Shown: positions 28,034 through 36,245 of the stretch, one piece after another
Layout: each line of letters starts with the position of its first letter
How positions within the stretch are numbered: the first letter of the stretch is position 1
From: CAUZIZ01 sp965222655
GTDB lineage: Bacteria; Acidobacteriota; UBA6911; RPQK01; JAJDTT01
Length of the DNA: 64,000 bases
Direction of reading: 5' to 3'
Assembly: GCA_965222655.1 (NCBI GenBank)
Contig: CBDCUP010000022.1
Location: 1,550,001 to 1,614,000, forward strand
Made by a program: the position numbers and the translations under genes
Notes under the pieces: generated by a model
Seen by the model: the letters and a program-made list of their open reading frames with translations, nothing else
The model's database searches: none
What the model was told of the DNA's origin: nothing

Positions 28034-28180
28034 GAAGTCGCAAGTCGCAGGTCGCAGGTCGCACGTCTCTTGTTCTCTGATACAAATGCTCTTGGGGACA
28101 CGTGGCCGGATGGCACTGGAATTGGCCCTTCAGCGAGCTTGTGGTCGCATAGGGACCTGCGACCTGCGACTTGCGACTTC
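28034..28180. repeat. 147-bp element with perfect 27-bp inverted repeats
   Basis: Bases 28034-28060 and 28154-28180 are exact reverse complements (core AAGTCGCAAGTCGCAGGTCG). The arms themselves are built from the short repeat GTCGCA. It fills the gap between the propeller and dipeptidase genes and may be a MITE or a strong hairpin. Confidence 0.85.
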
Positions 28181-28221
28181 TGTACTTGACCTCTGAATTG
28201 AACTCACCGAGGAAATGAAAC

Positions 28222-29325
28222 ATGACCGAACCGTTAATCATCGACCTGCACCTTGACCTGGCCTGGGACGCACTGTTCTGGAATCGCGATCTCACCCTAT
28301 CCGCCCACGAGGTTCGCGAGCAAGAGGCTAGTGGGCCACCTCAGGTGGCGGAGGGCTACAACTGTGGACTTTGCACCACCACTTTTCCGGAACTTCGCCG
28401 AGGCCATGTGGGAATCATCCTGAGCACCATCATGTCTCGCATCCAGCCCCGGGTAGGGAGAATGCGAGATGGCATGAGGACACAGCAGCAAAGCATCGGC
28501 ATAGGACGTGGCCACCTGGCCTACTACCAGGCGATGGCGCGGCGGGGCGAGATCAAGTCGGTCCATGGCTTGAGCGACCTTGAAGAAGCGGTTGAAGCCT
28601 GGAAGGAGCCCGAGGCCGACACGCCGATCTATCACATCTTGTCGATGGAGAGTGCGGATCCGATCATCGATCCGGACGACGTGGAGTTCTGGTGGAACGC
28701 CGGCCTCCGAGTGGTAGGTCCGGCCCATTTCGGTCACAACACCTACATCCACGGAACCGGTACCGAGGGTGGGCTCAAGCCTCCTGCTCCGGCACTCTAT
28801 AAAGCCATGCGAGAAGCCGGCATGTTACTGGACATCGCCCACATGGCAGACCAGGCGGTATGGGAATCGCTGGAATTGTGGGATGGCCCGATCATGGCCT
28901 CGCACTGCACCTGCCGCTCCCTGGTCCCGGGTCAAAGACATCTGACCGATGACATGATCCGAGAAGTAATCCGCAGAGACGGCGTCATCGGGCTGGTCTT
29001 CTGCCAGTTCTTCATCGATCCCGAGGTAAACTGGGACGATCCACCGCCCCGGGAACAGTACGTCGCCAAATACAAGATGGACGGCCTCATCCCTCACATC
29101 GAGCACGTCGCTGACCTAGCCGGAGGATCCTTGAGCAACCTTGCCATCGGCACCGACATGGACGGAGGCTTCGGAGCCGAGATGACCCCTACAGACGTGG
29201 ACACCATGGCCGATCTGCCGAGATTCGGCCAGGTCCTGGCGGATGCAGGTTACGCGCAAGCCGACATTGACGGAATCCTGAGCGGAAATGCCTTGCGACT
29301 CTTCAGAAAGACCTGGGCGACTTGA
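28222..29325 (+). CDS. Membrane-dipeptidase (M19/renal dipeptidase) family protein
   Basis: 367 residues, with GAGGAAATG upstream. Zinc ligands as in M19: H-x-D in IDLHLDLAWD, Glu in LSMESADP, His in LDIAHMAD, His in MASHC, and Asp in IGTDMDGGFG. The normal C-terminus follows (TPTDVDTMADLPRF). M19 enzymes cleave dipeptides, including some with D-residues or dehydro-amino acids, and several act on small cyclic substrates. No signal peptide. It closes the same-strand run from 26851. A damaged relative lies at 59156. Confidence 0.92.
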   Translation: MTEPLIIDLHLDLAWDALFWNRDLTLSAHEVREQEASGPPQVAEGYNCGLCTTTFPELRRGHVGIILSTIMSRIQPRVGRMRDGMRTQQQSIGIGRGHLAYYQAMARRGEIKSVHGLSDLEEAVEAWKEPEADTPIYHILSMESADPIIDPDDVEFWWNAGLRVVGPAHFGHNTYIHGTGTEGGLKPPAPALYKAMREAGMLLDIAHMADQAVWESLELWDGPIMASHCTCRSLVPGQRHLTDDMIREVIRRDGVIGLVFCQFFIDPEVNWDDPPPREQYVAKYKMDGLIPHIEHVADLAGGSLSNLAIGTDMDGGFGAEMTPTDVDTMADLPRFGQVLADAGYAQADIDGILSGNALRLFRKTWAT

Positions 29326-29339
29326 GCCTCGCGACCGGT

Positions 29340-29418
29340 GTGGCGATGGTTTCCAGGCCGCCGTGCGTCGAGCCAACGGCTCGACGGAAAAACACTTCGG
29401 CCTAGAGACCGAAGCCAC
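29340..29418. repeat. Dispersed palindromic element, copy D (diverged)
   Basis: TGTGGCGATGGTTTCCAGGC at the left, CGGCCTAGAGACCGAAGCCAC at the right, and inner hairpin CGTCGAGCC/GGCTCGACG. It has more mismatches than copies B and C. Confidence 0.8.
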
Positions 29419-29456
29419 ATCTTCCGCGGATCACTGATAGGTTACTCTTTCGGATA

Positions 29457-29484
29457 GTCCGTCTATCCGATCGGATAGACGGAC
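29457..29484. promoter_or_regulatory. Perfect 28-bp palindrome
   Basis: The half site GTCCGTCTATCCGA (29457-29470) is followed directly by its complement. There is no loop and no T-run, so it looks more like a protein binding site (dimeric repressor) than a terminator. It lies about 115 bp before the sigma-54-like promoter of the next gene. Confidence 0.55.
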
Positions 29485-29599
29485 CACCTTTATCTGAGAC
29501 AGCGGCCTCTTCCCTGTCTTCTACTTCACAATCCCTATCTCTCTTGGTGTAAACAAGTTACATTCTCTCTTGCTTGCGAGAACCGTCCTTCCTTCGCTT

Positions 29600-29615
29600 T
29601 GGCACGGTCCTTGCT
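29600..29615 (+). promoter_or_regulatory. Sigma-54 (RpoN) promoter
   Basis: TGGCACGGTCCTTGCT matches the -24/-12 consensus TGGCACG-N4-TTGCW at every position. It lies 26 bp before the ATG at 29642. The gene should need an enhancer-binding activator; the 28-bp palindrome upstream is a candidate site. Confidence 0.8.
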
Positions 29616-29641
29616 ATCCCTTGGCAGTGAGGTAAGAAAAA

Positions 29642-30094
29642 ATGAAAAAGCAAGTGGTCCAGATCCTAGCCATCGCGAGTCTCCTGTCAGCCACAGTCGT
29701 GGCGCAAACGCCGAGCCCGAGTCCGGGCGACATCGGCGTCTCAATTCCGTTCGAGTTTCGGGTCGCTGGAAGAGTCCTTCGCCCAGGCGGCTACACCATC
29801 TACAAGCAAGCTTCCGGCCTGAGACTCTGTGAAGACGAATCCAACTGCGTAGACATTTCAGCAATGGCTCTGGCAAGTGGCCCCACACTCGGGCAAGCCC
29901 GCTTGGCCTTTCATCGCTATGCAAATCAGAATATACTCACCCAAGTCTGGCTGGTACACACTACGTACGAGCTCACTCCAATACACATGCAAGCCAGTCA
30001 GGTGAAAGCGGTTGCCCCGATAGAAATTGTGCTGATCGATGGAAGTCCCCTCTGTATCCATCAGTCGAAGGGGGAGGCTATGAGTTGGCACTGA
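29642..30094 (+). CDS. Small secreted protein, PFEFRV-type, unknown function
   Basis: 150 residues. Signal peptide about 1-21 (cleavage near VVAQ). The mature N-terminus has IPFEFRVAGRVLRPGGYTIY, the core of a family of small exported beta proteins that I know from Acidobacteriota genomes, often in many copies. Two cysteines (LCEDESNC) could form a disulfide. Function unknown. The upstream sigma-54 promoter indicates regulated expression. It is followed by the start of another gene (30145) cut by an ISL3 element. Confidence 0.75.
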   Translation: MKKQVVQILAIASLLSATVVAQTPSPSPGDIGVSIPFEFRVAGRVLRPGGYTIYKQASGLRLCEDESNCVDISAMALASGPTLGQARLAFHRYANQNILTQVWLVHTTYELTPIHMQASQVKAVAPIEIVLIDGSPLCIHQSKGEAMSWH

Positions 30095-30144
30095 AGTCCT
30101 GTGACATCCATGCAACCCAGGAAAGTAGAACGGGAGGGAAAACA

Positions 30145-30172
30145 ATGAGAACCATCGCACAGACTCTTTTGG
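30145..30172 (+). pseudogene. First codons of a gene cut by an ISL3 element
   Basis: ATG 30145 has GGAGG 8 bases upstream and encodes MRTIAQTLL before the element begins at 30173. Start and ribosome site look real; the rest of the gene is gone. No matching 3' part was recognised on the far side of the insertion. Confidence 0.4.
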
Positions 30173-31891
30173 GGTTCTTCCGGTAAATGGGGAGGTCAAG
30201 TGGCCAGGTCCTCATGGATGAAGTAGAGGTTAAGCTTGAAGTAGTCCATGTCTCTGAAGCCATAGGCTCGTCTTTTGAGGACCTTAATCTTGTTGTTGAG
30301 TCCTTCGAGGGGGCCGGTTGAGATGCGGTGCTTGAAGTAGTCGAGTAGTCCGGGGCGATGCCGGTGGAGGGTGCGGGCGAGCCGGGCGAAGAACTGGTTG
30401 CCGATGCTGTAAGCCTGCTCGATCCAGGCATCCAGGAAGGCGTTGCCGGCCGCTGAGTCGGGGAGGTTCCAAAAGTGGCGGATCTCCTCCTTGAGGAGGT
30501 AGGCCTGATAGAGTGGCTCATTGATTTCCATGAGTTGCATGAGGTGTTCCAGGGAGCGCTCGTTGAGGTTTTCCAGCCCTCGTAACAAGAGAAAGCGGGT
30601 TCCTTTGAGGAGCTGTTTGCGGCCCGTTTCCAGTTTGCGCATCATGGAGCGGCGGGTCTGGTCAATGGCCTGGTTGGCCAGTGCGACGACGTGGTAGGGG
30701 TCGTGCACGACATCGACCTTGCCGGCGAAGACCTGGCGAATGGCCTTGCGGTAGGCGTCGGACATGTCGATGGCAATGGCGCGCAGGGACTTGCAGCGGC
30801 CTTTGAGGTGGCGCAGGCAGGCCACCAGCGCCTGGGCGTCTTTGCCTTCGTGTAGGGAGACGATCTGGCCACTTTCCAGGTCCAGCACCACCGTCATGTA
30901 GAGGTGCCCGCTGTGGGTAGCGAACTCATCGATCGCCAGATAGCGCAGTTGAGACAGCTTGCGCTTCTTGAGGCGCTGCCCCAGATGCTCCTTATGGATC
31001 TCTTTGACGAGGTCCCAGCCCACGCCCAGCAAGCGGGCAACGGCTTTGATGGTGGCGATGCGGCACAGCTGGACCACGTACTGGGCGAAGGCGTTCGTGT
31101 AGCGCCGTTTGCCCTGAGCGAAGGCAATCGGCTCGCGAAGGGTCTGGTCGCACTGGCTGCAGGATTGCCGGTGGCCATGCAGGACCACGAACTGGTGGCG
31201 GGTCGCCACCGGTAGAGTGCGGATGCAGCGCTGGAAGCAGCCTTGCAGCTGAAGCCGGTTCCAGCGGGCACTGCAGTTGCGACACCGGCGCTTGTGCGGA
31301 GCCAGTTCGACGTGGTGAAATACGCCGCCGCCGCGATAGTCCGTGCGTTGGTGAACATAGCCCTTCAATCCGAGGGTGTGGTACAAGTAGCTAGTCGTCG
31401 CCATGATCGGTCCTCCGGGTTTGCCAAAATCGCCGAGGATGCCTGACATGGCGGCGCCGGTCAATCCCCATCGACCGGCTCTGCCTCGCCCTTGCAGCTT
31501 CGCAAGGCTCGTTACGGGAGCAGAGGTTGAGGTAGCGCTAACGCGCGATCCGGATTCTTTTGATCGAGGCTGAAGGCCGCCTCTTTCTGCCTGAACGGGG
31601 GAAGGCTATGGAAACTGCCGCGATGTGCAAACCGTGGAAAAACAACCAGCTCCAGCGCTAGGCCGAAAAGCGTCGCAATCGTTTTTCCACCGTTCGCACA
31701 ACGCTTGGAAAACTCCGAATCACGGGGGTGCTGGCCCGGCTCGATGACTGCTCGGAGTTTTCCACAGTTCCCACAGCCTCTGCTGCTACTGATATATATC
31801 TTTTAGGAGAATTCCAGAGCAAAAATAGACCGGATTAGACCGGATCTCAATAGCAAGCGCACCACCCACCTCCCCATTTGCCGGATGACCC
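30173..31891 (-). mobile_element. ISL3-family insertion sequence, copy 2
   Basis: 1719 bp with both ends as in copy 1. Its left flank TCTTTTGG is not repeated after copy 2 or after copy 3, so there is no target duplication. Its right end abuts copy 3 directly, head to tail. Confidence 0.93.
30196..31404 (-). CDS. ISL3-family transposase (copy 2)
   Basis: Its 402-residue product is identical to that of copy 1 (4428-5636), with the same GGAGGA ribosome site before the ATG at 31404. The D, D and E catalytic residues are kept. See copy 1 for domains. Confidence 0.95.
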   Translation of the reverse strand: MATTSYLYHTLGLKGYVHQRTDYRGGGVFHHVELAPHKRRCRNCSARWNRLQLQGCFQRCIRTLPVATRHQFVVLHGHRQSCSQCDQTLREPIAFAQGKRRYTNAFAQYVVQLCRIATIKAVARLLGVGWDLVKEIHKEHLGQRLKKRKLSQLRYLAIDEFATHSGHLYMTVVLDLESGQIVSLHEGKDAQALVACLRHLKGRCKSLRAIAIDMSDAYRKAIRQVFAGKVDVVHDPYHVVALANQAIDQTRRSMMRKLETGRKQLLKGTRFLLLRGLENLNERSLEHLMQLMEINEPLYQAYLLKEEIRHFWNLPDSAAGNAFLDAWIEQAYSIGNQFFARLARTLHRHRPGLLDYFKHRISTGPLEGLNNKIKVLKRRAYGFRDMDYFKLNLYFIHEDLAT

Positions 31892-33599
31892 TAAATGGGG
31901 AGGTCAAGTGGCCAGGTCCTCATGGATGAAGTAGAGGTTAAGCTTGAAGTAGTCCATGTCTCTGAAGCCATAGGCTCGTCTTTTGAGGACCTTAATCTTG
32001 TTGTTGAGTCCTTCGAGGGGGCCGGTTGAGATGCGGTGCTTGAAGTAGTCGAGTAGTCCGGGGCGATGCCGGTGGAGGGTGCGGGCGAGCCGGGCGAAGA
32101 ACTGGTTGCCGATGCTGTAAGCCTGCTCGATCCAGGCATCCAGGAAGGCGTTGCCGGCCGCTGAGTCGGGGAGGTTCCAAAAGTGGCGGATCTCCTCCTT
32201 GAGGAGGTAGGCCTGATAGAGTGGCTCATTGATTTCCATGAGTTGCATGAGGTGTTCCAGGGAGCGCTCGTTGAGGTTTTCCAGCCCTCGTAACAAGAGA
32301 AAGCGGGTTCCTTTGAGGAGCTGTTTGCGGCCCGTTTCCAGTTTGCGCATCATGGAGCGGCGGGTCTGGTCAATGGCCTGGTTGGCCAGTGCGACGACGT
32401 GGTAGGGGTCGTGCACGACATCGACCTTGCCGGCGAAGACCTGGCGAATGGCCTTGCGGTAGGCGTCGGACATGTCGATGGCAATGGCGCGCAGGGACTT
32501 GCAGCGGCCTTTGAGGTGGCGCAGGCAGGCCACCAGCGCCTGGGCGTCTTTGCCTTCGTGTAGGGAGACGATCTGGCCACTTTCCAGGTCCAGCACCACC
32601 GTCATGTAGAGGTGCCCGCTGTGGGTAGCGAACTCATCGATCGCCAGATAGCGCAGTTGAGACAGCTTGCGCTTCTTGAGGCGCTGCCCCAGATGCTCCT
32701 TATGGATCTCTTTGACGAGGTCCCAGCCCACGCCCAGCAAGCGGGCAACGGCTTTGATGGTGGCGATGCGGCACAGCTGGACCACGTACTGGGCGAAGGC
32801 GTTCGTGTAGCGCCGTTTGCCCTGAGCGAAGGCAATCGGCTCGCGAAGGGTCTGGCCGCACTGGCTGCAGGATTGCCGGTGGCCATGCAGGACCACGAAC
32901 TGGTGGCGGGTCGCCACCGGTAGAGTGCGGATGCAGCGCTGGAAGCAGCCTTGCAGCTGAAGCCGGTTCCAGCGGGCACTGCAGTTGCGACACCGGCGCT
33001 TGTGCGGAGCCAGTTCGACGTGGTGAAATACGCCGCCGCCGCGATAGTCCGTGCGTTGGTGAACATAGCCCTTCAATCCGAGGGTGTGGTACAAGTAGCT
33101 AGTCGTCGCCATGATCGGTCCTCCGGGTTTGCCAAAATCGCCGAGGATGCCTGACATGGCGGCGCCGGTCAATCCCCATCGACCGGCTCTGCCTCGCCCT
33201 TGCAGCTTCGCAAGGCTCGTTACGGGAGCAGAGGTTGAGGTAGCGCTAACGCGCGATCCGGATTCTTTTGATCGAGGCTGAAGGCCGCCTCTTTCTGCCT
33301 GAACGGGGGAAGGCTATGGAAACTGCCGCGATGTGCAAACCGTGGAAAAACAACCAGCTCCAGCGCTAGGCCGAAAAGCGTCGCAATCGTTTTTCCACCG
33401 TTCGCACAACGCTTGGAAAACTCCGAATCACGGGGGTGCTGGCCCGGCTCGATGACTGCTCGGAGTTTTCCACAGTTCCCACAGCCTCTGCTGCTACTGA
33501 TATATATCTTTTAGGAGAATTCCAGAGCAAAAATAGACCGGATTAGACCGGATCTCAATAGCAAGCGCACCACCCACCTCCCCATTTGCCGGATGACCC
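31892..33599 (-). mobile_element. ISL3-family insertion sequence, copy 3 (left end trimmed)
   Basis: 1708 bp. The first 11 bases of the left terminal repeat (GGTTCTTCCGG) are missing at the junction with copy 2, where GACCC is followed at once by TAAATGGGG. The right end is complete. With copy 2 it forms a tandem dimer. Confidence 0.93.
31904..33112 (-). CDS. ISL3-family transposase (copy 3)
   Basis: 402 residues, differing from copies 1 and 2 by one substitution (CSQCDQ becomes CSQCGQ in the N-terminal zinc-finger region, from a T-to-C change on the plus strand at about 32856). Catalytic residues are kept. Since the left repeat is trimmed, this copy may no longer be mobile alone. Confidence 0.93.
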   Translation of the reverse strand: MATTSYLYHTLGLKGYVHQRTDYRGGGVFHHVELAPHKRRCRNCSARWNRLQLQGCFQRCIRTLPVATRHQFVVLHGHRQSCSQCGQTLREPIAFAQGKRRYTNAFAQYVVQLCRIATIKAVARLLGVGWDLVKEIHKEHLGQRLKKRKLSQLRYLAIDEFATHSGHLYMTVVLDLESGQIVSLHEGKDAQALVACLRHLKGRCKSLRAIAIDMSDAYRKAIRQVFAGKVDVVHDPYHVVALANQAIDQTRRSMMRKLETGRKQLLKGTRFLLLRGLENLNERSLEHLMQLMEINEPLYQAYLLKEEIRHFWNLPDSAAGNAFLDAWIEQAYSIGNQFFARLARTLHRHRPGLLDYFKHRISTGPLEGLNNKIKVLKRRAYGFRDMDYFKLNLYFIHEDLAT

Positions 33600-34040
33600 A
33601 AAAATTAGTAGAAAGGTGGCTGCGTGCTTGGATAAGAGAAGCATCGTTTTACTCCCGGTCGTTCGCGGCTCGATGTGGCGACCGTTAGCGTCCATGCGCA
33701 GATCGATCGTATGTTTCTTTATCACCGCAAGGGTGCACTGATCAAGCTGACGCAACAGGGCTTAGGCGGAATCGGCTTCGCTGAGTTGTCGAGACTACTG
33801 CTTCACGACGACGTGAAGTAGCCATCGCACAAAACAAGCCGAGCCAGAGCATCGTAGTAGGATTTTGCTAGGATACTTCTGCCACGTCACTCCGAGTCTT
33901 TGAAGTTGTTGGCAAGCGGGAAGAGGTCGGCGACCATTTCTCGGCATCGTTCGATTCAGTGGGCAAAAAAACCTTGGTTGCAGGGCTAGAGGTCCAAGTT
34001 CATGGGCCTCAGGTTTGCGAGGAAATACCTTGATCGCCCC
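33600..34040. other. Stretch with a possible truncated gene end
   Basis: A plus-strand frame open from about 33632 to TAG 33819-33821 ends with QIDRMFLYHRKGALIKLTQQ and LSRLLLHDDVK; this could be the 3' end of a gene removed by the ISL3 insertion, but I recognise no family. Nothing is seen in the rest. Confidence 0.3.
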
Positions 34041-34072
34041 CTACGGACGGCGGCCTGGAGACTACCGCTACG
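34041..34072. repeat. Dispersed palindromic element, partial copy E
   Basis: Only the right arm remains: CGGCGGCCTGGAGACTACCG followed by CTACG. It sits 10 bases before the 3' end of the next minus-strand gene. Confidence 0.6.
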
Positions 34073-34082
34073 ACCCGATTTC

Positions 34083-35702
34083 CTATTTGGTATCTCCAGC
34101 CTCGCCTGGAGCAATTTCGATATGGCTGATCGCGGTTTTTTGATCGGTGTTGCTGCCGCTCAATCGGAGGGTCACCCTCCAGCGACTGCCGGGCAGCGAG
34201 GATACCGAGAAGGCGTTGTCACCATCAAGAAGTTCGTACCAGCCCGATTCTGCCTCTGGGTTTCCGTCGCCGTCGCTGTCGCTTTCCAGGAGTAGCCTAC
34301 CCCTGGCGCCGCCAAAGGTGTACTGCTCTAGATCGGCCACATCTGATTCCCTGTCGGCATAGTAGGTCGCCGCCACGAACGTGTTGTCGACGCGCCGCTT
34401 CATATCGCCGTAACCGGTGTCCGTTCCGGGATGCATGGGGCCATGCAGCAGTTCCGGACCCTGCCAGGAGCTGCCGTTATCGTCCGACCAATAAACGACG
34501 GGCTTGCGGGTATAGCCCCCTCCCATGCTGTGAATGCCGAAGCCCCAGAGACGCCCCTCCCCTCTGCTGTAATCCAACACATTGTTGTGCTGAAAATAGG
34601 GATTGCTTTCCTTGTAGATCCGAGCTCTTTGCCAGAGACCGTTGGGAACGCCGCCGTTGATCTTGGGCGTGATCTCTTCCAGGGGGGCGAAGGTGGCACC
34701 CATGTCGGTGCTGATGGTTTGCCAGGTATGCCGATTGCCGGCCCCATCCCGAAGGATCGCTACGATCGTCCGATTGCCCACATACTCGATCGCGGGCTCA
34801 AAGGTGGCTCCGCCCTGAGGCTGCTTCTCGTCCGACAAGGGCCCAATCCAGCTGAGGAAGGAATAGGACCTACCATCGTCACCGGAGCGTGCCAGCAAGG
34901 TGCCCGCCTTGGATTCATAATGAAAATACTGGAATGCCATGTAGATGTGACCAGGGTTCTCCGGATCGACGAAGTAGTCCTCGGTCCCAATCGCCCGGTC
35001 ATCATCAGCGCCCACCACGCCTTCGACGCTGATCCGATCGATATCCAGATCCCAGGTCTTTCCCAGGTCCTGAGAGCGCAGCTGCTTAGTGCCGGTACTG
35101 TAGGCGGTGCGCCAGAACTGGAGGATCAGATCCCCGTTCGGCATCCGGAAAAGGCCTGGCTCGCTGTGGGTGTAGCCGTCGTCATAAGGCATGCCGTCAA
35201 TGGGCGTGCCATCGAACCAACGATTCAGTCCCCCCCAGGTCCTCCCCTCATCGGAGGAGGTGAGGATGTGTATTGCGTCCCAGTCGTCCCAGGAGATGTG
35301 GTCGACTCCAGACCGGACGGCCATGACCCAACGATTCTCATCGAGGATGGCAATCATGCATCGTCCATACCAATCGTGGGGGATCCCTTTGGCGTCCGTG
35401 AAAGGTTTCTCCGAGCCATCGACCAGCACCTCGATGGTCTTGGCACCGAACAGGTCCAACCGAGCGGTCGTCGTCACACGAGCCGATTCGATCGGACCCG
35501 ACCAGTCGTGCCATCCGCTCGTCCAGGAACCCTCGGAGGCACCCTCCAACACCAATCCACCTTCGCCTACCGCGACGCCCTGGGCAGAGTCGCCGGCCTC
35601 ACGCCAGTCGGCTGCCGATTTCAATCGCCAGGGTTGACGGAAATCTCCGCAGGCTCCGATCGCCACTACAAGCAGCGTGGACAGAGCTACTAGTTTGATC
35701 AT
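34083..35702 (-). CDS. Exported sialidase-like Asp-box propeller, probable lipoprotein
   Basis: 539 residues with GAGGAGGAGAGG just before the ATG. The N-terminus is a signal peptide ending in a lipobox-like IGAC. The region 30-110 is a beta-sandwich-like extension; then come Asp-box motifs SSDEGRTW, SQDLGKTW, SGDDGRSY, STDMGATF and SDDNGSSW, typical of exo-sialidases and related propellers. It could release sialic acids or other sugars at the cell surface. A remnant of another gene ends 15 bp upstream on the same strand, so this gene was formerly second in an operon. Confidence 0.8.
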   Translation of the reverse strand: MIKLVALSTLLVVAIGACGDFRQPWRLKSAADWREAGDSAQGVAVGEGGLVLEGASEGSWTSGWHDWSGPIESARVTTTARLDLFGAKTIEVLVDGSEKPFTDAKGIPHDWYGRCMIAILDENRWVMAVRSGVDHISWDDWDAIHILTSSDEGRTWGGLNRWFDGTPIDGMPYDDGYTHSEPGLFRMPNGDLILQFWRTAYSTGTKQLRSQDLGKTWDLDIDRISVEGVVGADDDRAIGTEDYFVDPENPGHIYMAFQYFHYESKAGTLLARSGDDGRSYSFLSWIGPLSDEKQPQGGATFEPAIEYVGNRTIVAILRDGAGNRHTWQTISTDMGATFAPLEEITPKINGGVPNGLWQRARIYKESNPYFQHNNVLDYSRGEGRLWGFGIHSMGGGYTRKPVVYWSDDNGSSWQGPELLHGPMHPGTDTGYGDMKRRVDNTFVAATYYADRESDVADLEQYTFGGARGRLLLESDSDGDGNPEAESGWYELLDGDNAFSVSSLPGSRWRVTLRLSGSNTDQKTAISHIEIAPGEAGDTK

Positions 35703-35716
35703 GATCCTCTCCTCCT

Positions 35717-35842
35717 CTAGCAGTCGTCTTCAGTCCCCGGAATCTCCTTCAGCTCGTCCTCTATGACTTCGGCCAGCTCCACCCAGTTCCTGCTGTAGAA
35801 GCCCGAATGCTGAAGTTCTCGGTACTTGCCGGTCGAAGGCCT
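35717..35842 (-). pseudogene. C-terminal fragment of an unidentified gene
   Basis: The minus frame encodes YRELQHSGFYSRNWVELAEV and IEDELKEIPG before TAG at 35717-35719. The acidic, helical character and position 15 bp before the next start suggest a real gene end. The upstream part is lost; no family recognised. Confidence 0.4.
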
Positions 35843-35907
35843 CGGCCTTCAGTGCTAATAACATCATCTGTTGTTCGTCCATTTCGACTGCGAATATAAT
35901 TCGGGCC

Positions 35908-36138
35908 ATGATGGACAGGCAAGCCCTCTGGACCCGTCTGGTGGAGAAACACCAAAACCGCGCTCCCAGGTCCCGGGCTCACTCCCAGGAAGCCTCCCGA
36001 TTCCAGATTCGCGGAGGCAGTCACAATCTGAGACTGTTCGAGCCTTTCCCCTTTTTCGACGAACAGTGTTCCGGTTCGAAAGTAGTGGACCTGGACGGAA
36101 ATGTCTATGTGGACTTCTGGCAGGGTCACTACACCAAC
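35908..36138 (+). pseudogene. N-terminal fragment of a GSA-aminomutase-like aminotransferase
   Basis: About 77 codons match the start of class III aminotransferases: RGGSHNLRLFEPFPFF, then VVDLDGNVYVDFWQGHYTN, which is the region before the PLP-binding core. Homology stops at about 36138 where an IS30-type transposase start runs in on the opposite strand. It is the third HemL-like sequence in the window (others at 14884 and 53029). Confidence 0.75.
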
Positions 36139-36140
36139 GG

Positions 36141-36228
36141 TGCGCCCGCTCCCAGGCCGCTTGTCCCACATCAAGGTCTTCTGTTCTTCCGTGTAATAGA
36201 TCCTTCTCCGATACTTCATTCGCAACAT
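36141..36228 (-). pseudogene. N-terminal fragment of an IS30-type transposase
   Basis: ATG 36228 or 36219 with GAGGAGG upstream encodes MKYRRRIYYTEEQKTLMWD, the typical start of one IS30 transposase group (the following W-Q-K-G-E-S part is missing). It breaks off at the aminotransferase fragment. Only this end of the element survives. Confidence 0.65.
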
Positions 36229-36245
36229 CCTCCTCTCTCTAGTTA

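Noticed and set aside
34431..35693. 420-codon plus-strand frame opposite the propeller gene
   Set aside because: The minus strand has a signal peptide and five Asp-box motifs; the plus frame is a codon-bias shadow in GC-rich DNA.
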